A DNA stretch of 13,689 nt from Thermoplasmata archaeon (GTDB taxonomy: Archaea > Thermoplasmatota > Thermoplasmata > Thermoplasmatales > Aciduliprofundaceae), in the NCBI GenBank assembly GCA_021163705.1, contig JAGGTO010000035.1, positions 1 to 13,689 on the forward strand, given 5' to 3'. The notes below the pieces were generated by a model that had not been told where the DNA came from, searched no databases, and worked only from the letters and a program-made list of their open reading frames with translations. A program made the position numbers and the translations under genes. This document shows, one piece after another, positions 1 to 5,883 of this stretch (position 1 is the stretch's first letter; each line of letters starts with the position of its first letter).

Positions 1-1864
1 ATTGAGGGGTATTATTTATCCAGAATAGAGAAGGTATATCCACGAAATTTGAGGAGGAGTTAAAGAATTTACCGAAGATGAATACGGAGATATTGGCAAT
101 TGCCACATTATCTCTGCATATTATTCTCGTTGTATTTCCACCCCATATTTCAATTCTATCTTTCACCAGAATCTCCGGTGGTAAAATATCCTCCTGGTAA
201 ATCACATGAAATTTAAATGATGCCCAGGTAGTATTGCCAAGAGCATCCGTGAAGGTTATCCTTATTTCATTTGTGGAGTTTATCTGTAGCGTTACATTAT
301 ATGTGTAATTCTCCTTATTTTTTTCAAGTCTCTGGTTAATCTCGTAATATTTGGTAAGGTTCCCATATTTTACTGTGATATTCCTGATGGGAACCTGATC
401 GCTCAGCTGAAAGTTTACCCATTCTCCGTAATATGCCTCATTTTTCTCGTTTTTTATTTTGGGAGAATATTTGTCAGGGATATAAAGTGTGAAGTTCTCG
501 CTGGCCATAGAATGACCATCGATTATAGATACTCTGAACACATGAAATCCTGTAATATAGGGAGGGAGACTTATGATCCTAGATGTCTTTTCCAGGGAAG
601 AGTTGTCAAGAGAATAGTATATATCGCCTGTCGCATTAATTCTAATGCTTCCTCCTTTTTTAATTATTATATCTCCATTGTAGAGAGGCTCTATTTTTGC
701 AACCTCTTCAAAGGGCACTTCTCTATACACGCTCACATTCATCTCCCTCTCTTTAAAACCATATTTTCTGAAGATAAATGTGTAATTTCCCGGGTAGGGA
801 AGCTTAACATTTATGGGCGAATCATCTTTAAGTGAGATCTCATATCCATGGCCCAGAATTTCCAGAGTGATATTTTTTAGCTCCTTTTCTTCCAGAGAAA
901 AAACTCTGAATTTATATGTTCTGTTTGTGAGCATAATCTGTGGACCATCCACAAAAATCGGTTTTGGCAGTATTTGAACATCTGTCCTTGCGGAATAATT
1001 GAGAAGATCATTACCCACCAAAACCTCTAAGGTATAGTTGCCTGGATAATTTGGAGCTTTAATTTTGAAGCTCAATAGCTTATTTTCTGCTATAGAAATA
1101 TTTTGGATTACCTTTTTCACATTGTTCCAAGATAATGTGAGATTGCAGGTTCCCACTTCTTTACCCATGTTATTTATGAGAACAGAGACATTTATCGCAT
1201 CTCCCGTGTAGGCATGGGATGTAACATTGAGCATGGCAGTGAATTTTGGATATCTTGGATCCATAAGCTTTTCAAGCATATCGTATCTCTCACTCCTGAT
1301 CCTTATTATTGAAACTTCATTCTCTCCTATGCCTGCAAGTCTTCTGGCTGTTGGTAGTGAGACAAGAAGCTCATCATCTGTTGGAGAATTGCTTCTATAC
1401 ACCCCTGTTATATTCACTATGGCCACGGAGGATTCAAAGGCACCTATGAGTGTGAGCTCATCTCCTATTTTCACATGAAGTAACTCTTTTGCCCGATATC
1501 CGATTAATGCTCCATTCGGCTGATAGGGAATGCTTCCTTCAACTATCTCTCCCTCCTCCAGTTTTATGAGTTTCTTGAACTCCACTCCTCTTATTGTTAG
1601 AGGCAAATTATTCAGGGTTGTGAATACAAATATCTCAGGGCTCACAGTCTCTACATAGCTCATATTCTCCAGGCCATAGGCAATTTCTATATCCAGATTA
1701 CTTCTAAGCGGATTTTTATCTGTGGAGGATGTTAAAATGAATATATCTCCACTTCCCATGATCTTGTCGGGCATCTGGGAGATGGATACAAGAGATATGA
1801 AAAGGGATGTGAAGAGAACAAGAAGAATAAAAACGGGAATGGTTGTTTGCCTTGTGAGTATCAT
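1..1864 (-). CDS. Large MacB-like extracellular/permease protein, 3' end outside window
   Basis: Open reading frame of 621 codons with no stop before the left edge, so the C-terminus is missing. Residues about 8-28 form an N-terminal membrane segment. Residues about 30-195 resemble the MacB/FtsX periplasmic core: the stretch around 125-185 has the usual IGDEL, then ITGVYRS, then DDELLVSLPTARRLAG layout. Residues about 205-620 look like a series of beta-rich Ig/CARDB-like extracellular domains with about 25 N-x-S/T sequons, which suggests an N-glycosylated surface domain. The ATG at 1864 follows a GGGGAGG-type ribosome binding site and overlaps the stop of the upstream FtsX gene by 4 bases (ATGA), so the two are probably translated together. 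It likely works with that permease and the divergent ATPase. Whether FtsX-type membrane helices follow at the C-terminus cannot be seen. It could instead be a substrate-binding or structural partner without permease helices. The function is inference. Confidence 0.8.
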   Translation of the reverse strand, partial: MILTRQTTIPVFILLVLFTSLFISLVSISQMPDKIMGSGDIFILTSSTDKNPLRSNLDIEIAYGLENMSYVETVSPEIFVFTTLNNLPLTIRGVEFKKLIKLEEGEIVEGSIPYQPNGALIGYRAKELLHVKIGDELTLIGAFESSVAIVNITGVYRSNSPTDDELLVSLPTARRLAGIGENEVSIIRIRSERYDMLEKLMDPRYPKFTAMLNVTSHAYTGDAINVSVLINNMGKEVGTCNLTLSWNNVKKVIQNISIAENKLLSFKIKAPNYPGNYTLEVLVGNDLLNYSARTDVQILPKPIFVDGPQIMLTNRTYKFRVFSLEEKELKNITLEILGHGYEISLKDDSPINVKLPYPGNYTFIFRKYGFKEREMNVSVYREVPFEEVAKIEPLYNGDIIIKKGGSIRINATGDIYYSLDNSSLEKTSRIISLPPYITGFHVFRVSIIDGHSMASENFTLYIPDKYSPKIKNEKNEAYYGEWVNFQLSDQVPIRNITVKYGNLTKYYEINQRLEKNKENYTYNVTLQINSTNEIRITFTDALGNTTWASFKFHVIYQEDILPPEILVKDRIEIWGGNTTRIICRDNVAIANISVFIFGKFFNSSSNFVDIPSLFWINNTPQ

Positions 1865-2865
1865 GCTCCTCCCCTCAATCCTGCAAGAATATTTACCTTC
1901 ACAGCCTTTCTCACCGGTCCTATGGAAGCTAGAAATGAGCCACCCACTGCAAGAAGCAAATCAATTAGGAATATGACCGGGGGGATATAAACCACAAAGT
2001 ATGTGGATATGCCAAGCATTGGAATGAATGTGGTGAGGATGTAAGAGAGAACTACACCAAGCGAGAATCCCAGAAGCATTCCCGATGTGCCTATGTATAT
2101 GGAGCGAAGAAGATAGAGAGATGCAATGTTTCTCTTGGAAGAACCTATTGCTTTCATAATCCCCATCTTTCTTATATTTTCCCTCACCTCCATATTCAGA
2201 AGGGTGTTGGTGAATATATAAATCACCACTATGGAGATGAGCTCTAAGAATATCAAGTCCCAGGTAATCTCTTCCACATTTTTGAAGTAGAAATCGTTGA
2301 GTTTTGTCATGCTGTGAGTTTCATATCCCTGGATTTCAAATCTCTCTTTTGTGATTATAAAGTTTACCCTGTGAGTTATGTTGTTTACCAGTGAGAAATT
2401 TGCAATTCCCCAGTACTCTGGAAATATGTCCAGGGAATTTACCCTTTTAACCTTCAACCACATGCTCCCTGAGTGCCAGGAGATCTTAACGGTGTTATTT
2501 CTCGTGGAGAAGGATTTTTCCAGGATTATCTCGTTCATTTTGCACTCATACTTACTTTCCAGAATTTTATATGGATCATAGATTCCCGCAAGGTATGTCT
2601 CTCTTCCTCCAATATTAACTTTTAGGAGAGTCACATACGCTCCTCTAACATCCTTTATATTTATCTTGCTCTTTAAAAGATCCTCGCTTGAGGATATTAT
2701 ATAGTATTTGGATTGAAATCTCTCTACAAGCTCCTTGTTGCTGAGCTCAAAGCTATATATTATGGAGGTTATGGATGTGATGAACATTATAACTATGGCT
2801 ATGGCCACTATTGTGAGTTTTGATCGTTTATGAAGTGAGATAACATACCTCATAGGTGCAATCAT
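1861..2865 (-). CDS. FtsX/MacB-type ABC transporter permease
   Basis: 334 residues in the layout of an FtsX-domain permease: membrane segment 17-39, an extracellular part about 40-200, then three membrane segments at about 203-223, 250-276 and 292-313. The hallmark cytoplasmic coupling stretch lies at 228-247 (REN, then MGIMKAIGSSKRNI), and the C-terminal GPVRKAVKV-type tail at 316-324 is typical of MacB/LolC permeases. The extracellular part is smaller than usual and has few sequons beside its neighbour. The start is the ATG at 2865. No ribosome binding site precedes it, but a TTAATAT element lies about 27 bases upstream, which fits a leaderless transcript. A second ATG at 2853 is possible. 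It is divergent to the ATPase at 2908, which presumably energises it; family members export lipids or peptides or drive extracellular conformational work. The substrate is unknown. Confidence 0.85.
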   Translation of the reverse strand: MIAPMRYVISLHKRSKLTIVAIAIVIMFITSITSIIYSFELSNKELVERFQSKYYIISSSEDLLKSKINIKDVRGAYVTLLKVNIGGRETYLAGIYDPYKILESKYECKMNEIILEKSFSTRNNTVKISWHSGSMWLKVKRVNSLDIFPEYWGIANFSLVNNITHRVNFIITKERFEIQGYETHSMTKLNDFYFKNVEEITWDLIFLELISIVVIYIFTNTLLNMEVRENIRKMGIMKAIGSSKRNIASLYLLRSIYIGTSGMLLGFSLGVVLSYILTTFIPMLGISTYFVVYIPPVIFLIDLLLAVGGSFLASIGPVRKAVKVNILAGLRGGA

Positions 2866-2907
2866 TCACTGAGTAAAAAATATATAGAGATATTAACTTT
2901 ACTATGC
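2866..2907. promoter_or_regulatory. Compact divergent promoter between ABC permease and ATPase
   Basis: The 42-base gap holds two A/T-rich TATA-like elements. On the plus strand, AAATATATAG (about 2878-2887) lies about 25 bases before the GTG at 2908. On the minus strand, TTAATAT (about 2890-2896) lies about 27 bases before the ATG at 2865. Neither start has a convincing ribosome binding site, so both mRNAs may be leaderless. The overlapping elements would make expression of the two halves of the transporter physically linked. Positions are read by eye. Confidence 0.5.
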
Positions 2908-3561
2908 GTGAGCTATCTCAAGGCGCTGAACATACAAAAATTTTATGGTAGCCGAAAAATTCTGAGTAACCTTAGCTTCACAGTGGAAAAGGGGGAAGTT
3001 GTGATAATAGAAGGTCCATCAGGGGCTGGAAAAACCACACTTCTCAATATAATTTCAGGAATAGATTTGCCAGATGGTGGAAGGGTGCTTCTGGATGGAA
3101 TGAATATAACAAGAATGAGTGAGGATGAGCGGGCAAGAGTGAGATTAAAAAAGATAGGCATAATTTTTCAGAGCAGCGCGCTTATTGAGGATTTGAATGT
3201 TATGGAGAATATAGCTCTTCCTCTTAAACTTGCAGGTAGGAAATGGAAGGAGCGTGTATTTGACCTTCTTAAATATTTTGGAATAGAGCATTTAAAATAC
3301 AGTTATCCTGAATCTTTAAGTGGTGGTGAAAAGCAGAGGGTTGAAATTGCAAGGGCACTGGCAAATGAACCTGAGATTTTGATTGCGGATGAGCCAACAT
3401 CCAATCTTGATGATGATAATGCCAGAAATCTTGTTGCTCTTCTGAGAAAAATAAACAGGGAGACGGGCACATCCATAATAATAGCCACCCACGATGTGAG
3501 ATTGAAAAACTTGGAAGGAAAAAGATATTTGCTGAAGGAAGGTAGGCTCTATGAGAGATAA
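2908..3561 (+). CDS. ABC transporter ATP-binding protein, LolD/MacB family
   Basis: 217 residues, the normal size for a stand-alone LolD/FtsE-type ATPase. All motifs are intact: Walker A GPSGAGKT at 36-43, Q-loop glutamine near residue 88 (IIFQSS), signature LSGGEKQR at 137-144, Walker B ILIADE at 157-162 followed by PTSNLD, and the switch histidine H195 in IIATHD. It hydrolyses ATP at the cytoplasmic face to drive FtsX-type permeases. The start is taken as the GTG at 2908; the nearby ATG at 2904 is in another frame, and a TATA element sits at leaderless distance. The 3' end overlaps the next gene by 11 bases, indicating an operon. The divergent genes at 2865-1 are the most likely permease partners. 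This is a strong family call; the substrate is not known. Confidence 0.93.
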   Translation: MSYLKALNIQKFYGSRKILSNLSFTVEKGEVVIIEGPSGAGKTTLLNIISGIDLPDGGRVLLDGMNITRMSEDERARVRLKKIGIIFQSSALIEDLNVMENIALPLKLAGRKWKERVFDLLKYFGIEHLKYSYPESLSGGEKQRVEIARALANEPEILIADEPTSNLDDDNARNLVALLRKINRETGTSIIIATHDVRLKNLEGKRYLLKEGRLYER

Positions 3562-4276
3562 GGATATTGTTGCCCTTCTGACACTGGCATCTCTGATCCT
3601 CTACTTTCTCTCCCCACCAATTATTAAATTTATGCTCATAGCTTTTATTCTCCTCTTCTCTCCCGGATATTTTGCAATAAAGATTTATAGAGAAGTAAGC
3701 GAAGAGGAGGCACTTATTTTCTCTGTGCCTTTGAGCATTGGGATAAGTGGGATAATAGCGGTTCTCCTCTCCTCTCTTTCCCTCCTTTCCTCTCGCACCA
3801 TGCTTCTTTCGGTTGGAATCATAATCTTGATTCTCTACATATTCTCCAAGCCTCTCAAAATTGAGAAAATAAAAATAAGAATGCCAGATAGAATCATTTC
3901 TGTTCTTATAATCCTGATGCTCGTGACAGCTCTTGGATGGATATATGCAGAGCAAAGTATAAACCCCATGAAGGAGGTAGATATAGCTATTGAGGAGTGG
4001 CCCCATAATGCCACCCTAAATTCCACATTGGAATTTTTGATTTATGTGAAAAACTGGAATTATGAGGCCCACGCCTTCAAGATAATTTTTTCACTTAACA
4101 ATGTTACGATGGAAGAGAAAACATTCTCACTGGAAAATGGGAAAAGCATATATCTCCACTTTGAGGCATATGCTACGCATTCTGGAATAAATCTTGCATC
4201 CTTCGATTTATATGTGAATGGAGATTATTATACCAATGTGCATGTGTACTTTGAAGTGAAGAAAGCAGAGAGTTAG
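3551..4276 (+). CDS. DUF1616-like multi-pass membrane protein with extracellular Ig-like C-terminus
   Basis: 241 residues. About five membrane segments (6-21, 24-45, 58-79, 82-98, 115-134) are followed by a roughly 105-residue outside domain (about 135-241) with beta-rich character and sequons NAT, NST and NVT. The N-terminal half, with FSPGYFAIKIY at 36-46 then EEEALIFSVPLSIG at 51-64, matches the pattern I associate with archaeal DUF1616 proteins, whose function is unknown. The C-terminal part resembles a CARDB-type adhesion/scaffold fold, like the ectodomain of the protein at 1-1864. The ATG at 3551 follows GGAAGGTAGG and overlaps the end of the ATPase gene, so translation is probably coupled. 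An accessory subunit of the ABC machine is a reasonable inference, not shown by sequence alone. Confidence 0.75.
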   Translation: MRDKDIVALLTLASLILYFLSPPIIKFMLIAFILLFSPGYFAIKIYREVSEEEALIFSVPLSIGISGIIAVLLSSLSLLSSRTMLLSVGIIILILYIFSKPLKIEKIKIRMPDRIISVLIILMLVTALGWIYAEQSINPMKEVDIAIEEWPHNATLNSTLEFLIYVKNWNYEAHAFKIIFSLNNVTMEEKTFSLENGKSIYLHFEAYATHSGINLASFDLYVNGDYYTNVHVYFEVKKAES

Positions 4277-4278
4277 AG

Positions 4279-4286
4279 TTTTATAC
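4279..4286 (+). promoter_or_regulatory. TATA-like element before the MgtE-like gene
   Basis: TTTTATAC lies just after the stop of the preceding gene. A transcript would start near 4309, giving a leader of about 24 bases that contains the strong ribosome binding site at 4320-4326. This suggests the cation transporter has its own promoter. By-eye call. Confidence 0.35.
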
Positions 4287-4332
4287 TTCCATATCTTATC
4301 CACTCCTATGCTTGCAAGAGGAGGTGGTGGCG

Positions 4333-5484
4333 ATGAGCCACCACCTGGATGTGAAACTGATTTACGAAACTCTTCCTGCTCTCATAATTGCCTTGATAGC
4401 TGATACTATAGCTGGATATGTTATGAATAGGGGTATTAATGTCTTTCAGGCAATACCTGGACTTCTTATGGTCATTCCTGCACTTATTGATATGCGTGGA
4501 AATGTTTATGGGGCTTTTATAGCCAGACTGAGCTCGAAGCTTCATCTGGGAGAAATTAAGGATATACATGATGAGAGGGTGAAAATTTGGACCCACACAG
4601 CAATAGTTCTCGCCAATATTGCAGCTGTTATAGTGGGAATCATTGCTGGAATCATTGCCTGGAGTTCAACCGGAAATGCCGTGTATATCATCTTTATACC
4701 TGCAATAATTCTCACAACACATCTATTTACCACATCCATCCTATCTCCACTAACCGCCTATATAGGTGTGAAAACTCATGAAAAGGGATGGAACCCGGAT
4801 AATGTGGGCGTACCTCTGCTCTCAAGTGCAGGAGATCTTGTAAGTGTTGTTTTCATAATCCTCGTGGGATATCTCCTTCTATACCTATTCCATATCCCTG
4901 CTCTTCTTTTCATCCTATTTTTTTCCGTATTAACATATGTAGTTTTGCTCTGGAGAAAAATCTTTAGGACCAAGGAGGGAAGAACAGTGTTTCTCCAGAG
5001 CATGCCTATTTTGCTGTCAGTTGCATTCTTAGAGCTCATAACTGGAGGTATGTGGGAGGCAAATAAAATTGCCATAATTCTCTTGCTTCTTCCTCCAATT
5101 CTTGAAACCCTGGGAAACATAGGTAGTGTGTTTTCATCGAGATTATCCTCTTTTATATATCTTGGCTTCATCCAACCCACTTTCATTCCTCGTGGCAAAT
5201 ATTTTCTCAGGGAGATTCTATCCATAGGAGCACTCAGTGCAATTATGTATTCCTTTGTCTCCATATTTGTCCTGATCATTACATGGAATATAAAAGCCGT
5301 TTTTGTAGTATGGCTCTCCGTTATCCTGTCTCTCCTCATTCTTCTCATGCTCTCCTATTATCTCACAATTGGCAGCCTGAAGATAAAACTCGATCCCGAT
5401 AATGTGGTGGTTCCTGTGATCACCACATCAGCTGATATAATTGGTACCATCAGCATAATTTTTGCCTACTATCTCATCTTCTGA
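4333..5484 (+). CDS. MgtE/SLC41-like divalent cation transporter with duplicated membrane domain
   Basis: 383 residues, almost entirely hydrophobic helices. Two copies of the MgtE/SLC41 membrane domain are visible. The first has a P-x6-GN motif at 49-57, followed by RLSSKLHLG, and a DNVGVP then SSAGD motif at 156-168. The second has the matching P-x6-GN at 254-262, followed by RLSSFIYLG, and DPDNVVVP then TTSAD at 354-368. In MgtE-family proteins such polar motifs line the Mg2+ path. It lacks the cytoplasmic N and CBS domains that gate bacterial MgtE, so the sensing mechanism must differ. A TTG at 4312 would add seven residues, but the ATG at 4333 has a strong GGAGGTG site at 4320-4326 with 6-base spacing and is preferred. 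It probably moves Mg2+ or another divalent ion; direction and ion are not determined. Confidence 0.82.
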   Translation: MSHHLDVKLIYETLPALIIALIADTIAGYVMNRGINVFQAIPGLLMVIPALIDMRGNVYGAFIARLSSKLHLGEIKDIHDERVKIWTHTAIVLANIAAVIVGIIAGIIAWSSTGNAVYIIFIPAIILTTHLFTTSILSPLTAYIGVKTHEKGWNPDNVGVPLLSSAGDLVSVVFIILVGYLLLYLFHIPALLFILFFSVLTYVVLLWRKIFRTKEGRTVFLQSMPILLSVAFLELITGGMWEANKIAIILLLLPPILETLGNIGSVFSSRLSSFIYLGFIQPTFIPRGKYFLREILSIGALSAIMYSFVSIFVLIITWNIKAVFVVWLSVILSLLILLMLSYYLTIGSLKIKLDPDNVVVPVITTSADIIGTISIIFAYYLIF

Positions 5485-5521
5485 GGATGGTACAATTATG
5501 TCAATCCATATACAAGATAAG

Positions 5522-5530
5522 TTTAAAATA
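5522..5530 (+). promoter_or_regulatory. TATA-like element for the antitoxin gene
   Basis: TTTAAAATA is centred about 25 bases before the ATG at 5551, which fits a leaderless transcript. A GGGAGG ribosome binding site (5533-5538) also lies between it and the gene, 12 bases from that ATG. Confidence 0.45.
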
Positions 5531-5550
5531 TAGGGAGGCAATGGATAAAT

Positions 5551-5703
5551 ATGGAAGCAATAGAGCTGGAGAAAAAGATAGAACTCATATTGAACAAACT
5601 CGAGAGAATAGAGGCAATTTTGTTGATGGAGGAGGTAGAGCCTGAGAAAGACGAGCTTGAAGTAATAAAAGAGTATCTGGAGAAAAAGAAAAAGGGTGAA
5701 TAA
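5551..5703 (+). CDS. Small RelB-like antitoxin
   Basis: 50 residues, strongly charged. The N-terminal half (about 1-28) is an amphipathic helix with leucine/isoleucine spacing. It is followed by VEPEKDELEVIKEYLE and a lysine-rich tail ending in GE. This pattern (short coiled helix, then E-P-E-x-D/E acidic linker, then terminal helix) is what I recognise from archaeal RelB-type antitoxins, which wrap around and neutralise a RelE-family ribosome-dependent mRNA nuclease. The idea is supported by what follows directly: a remnant of a RelE-like toxin overlapping the stop codon. An ATG at 5541 is closer to the GGGAGG motif but opens a 34-codon frame with no protein-like character. The antitoxin appears intact while the toxin is not, so it is either a leftover or serves to neutralise a related toxin elsewhere. 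It is too short for a certain family call. Confidence 0.6.
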   Translation: MEAIELEKKIELILNKLERIEAILLMEEVEPEKDELEVIKEYLEKKKKGE

Positions 5704-5803
5704 AAGTTTGAAATTACTTAATGAAGAGATGAAAGGAAGGATTAAAGAGGCGTTAAGAAAACTGGTATCTTTTCCTGATGATCTGGATGTGAAAGGTTTT
5801 TAG
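5696..5803 (+). pseudogene. Truncated RelE-like toxin remnant
   Basis: The frame GTG (5696) to TAG (5801-5803) encodes about 35 residues. SLKLLNEEMKGRIKEALRKL, then FPDDLDVKGF, matches the helix region of archaeal RelE/ParE toxins (S/A-L-K-x-L, then R-I-x-x-A-L-x-x-L, then P, then DVK-x-x-G). Family members are about 85-90 residues. Here the first beta strand (about 8-10 residues) and everything after DVKGF, including the catalytic C-terminal strands, is missing. No continuation resembling RelE was found in the other two plus frames up to 5868. It overlaps the antitoxin stop by 8 bases, as intact relBE pairs often do. It is therefore read as a decayed toxin gene; a small working peptide is a less likely alternative. 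Confidence 0.6.
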
Positions 5804-5845
5804 GGCAGCTGTAAGTGTGCCTCAACCGCTGAGATGGAAAGCTTT

Positions 5846-5873
5846 TTCATAAAGCTCTTCATACCTTTATGAA
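5846..5873. promoter_or_regulatory. 28-bp dyad overlapping the antiporter start region
   Basis: Perfect 9-bp inverted repeat: TTCATAAAG (5846-5854), a 10-base spacer, then CTTTATGAA (5865-5873). The arms are 19 bp apart centre to centre, about two helical turns, which suits a dimeric DNA-binding regulator. The right arm covers the ATG at 5869 and the first bases of the ribosome binding site for the ATG at 5884, so as RNA it could form a hairpin that hides that site. The left arm contains a TATA-like CATAAA. Confidence 0.5.
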
Positions 5874-5883
5874 GGTGATTCAT

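Noticed and set aside
1722..1976. 84-codon plus-strand frame across the junction of the two minus-strand permease-like genes
   Set aside because: It covers the start of one gene and the end of the other; the minus-strand genes have a ribosome binding site, an ATGA overlap and family motifs, while this frame has none.
3269..4006. 245-codon minus-strand frame opposite the ATPase and DUF1616-like genes
   Set aside because: The translation is rich in His, Cys, Trp, Gln and Ser with no domain; it spans the junction of two well-supported plus-strand genes and is a shadow.
4776..5348. 190-codon minus-strand frame opposite the MgtE-like gene
   Set aside because: Arg/Met-rich composition typical of the antisense of a hydrophobic membrane protein; no motif seen.
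5541..5645. 34-codon frame starting next to the GGGAGG motif, overlapping the antitoxin in another frame
   Set aside because: Spacing of only 2 bases to the ribosome binding site and a random-looking Gly/Arg/Asn-rich product; the 5551 frame is helical and family-like.
5770..5841. Possible C/D box small RNA: TGATGA at 5776-5781, CTGA at 5829-5832, flanking TTTCC/GGAAA stem
   Set aside because: The first base of box C is wrong, no convincing D' and C' boxes lie between, and the three unpaired bases after CTGA do not fit a kink-turn; it also lies partly in the toxin remnant.
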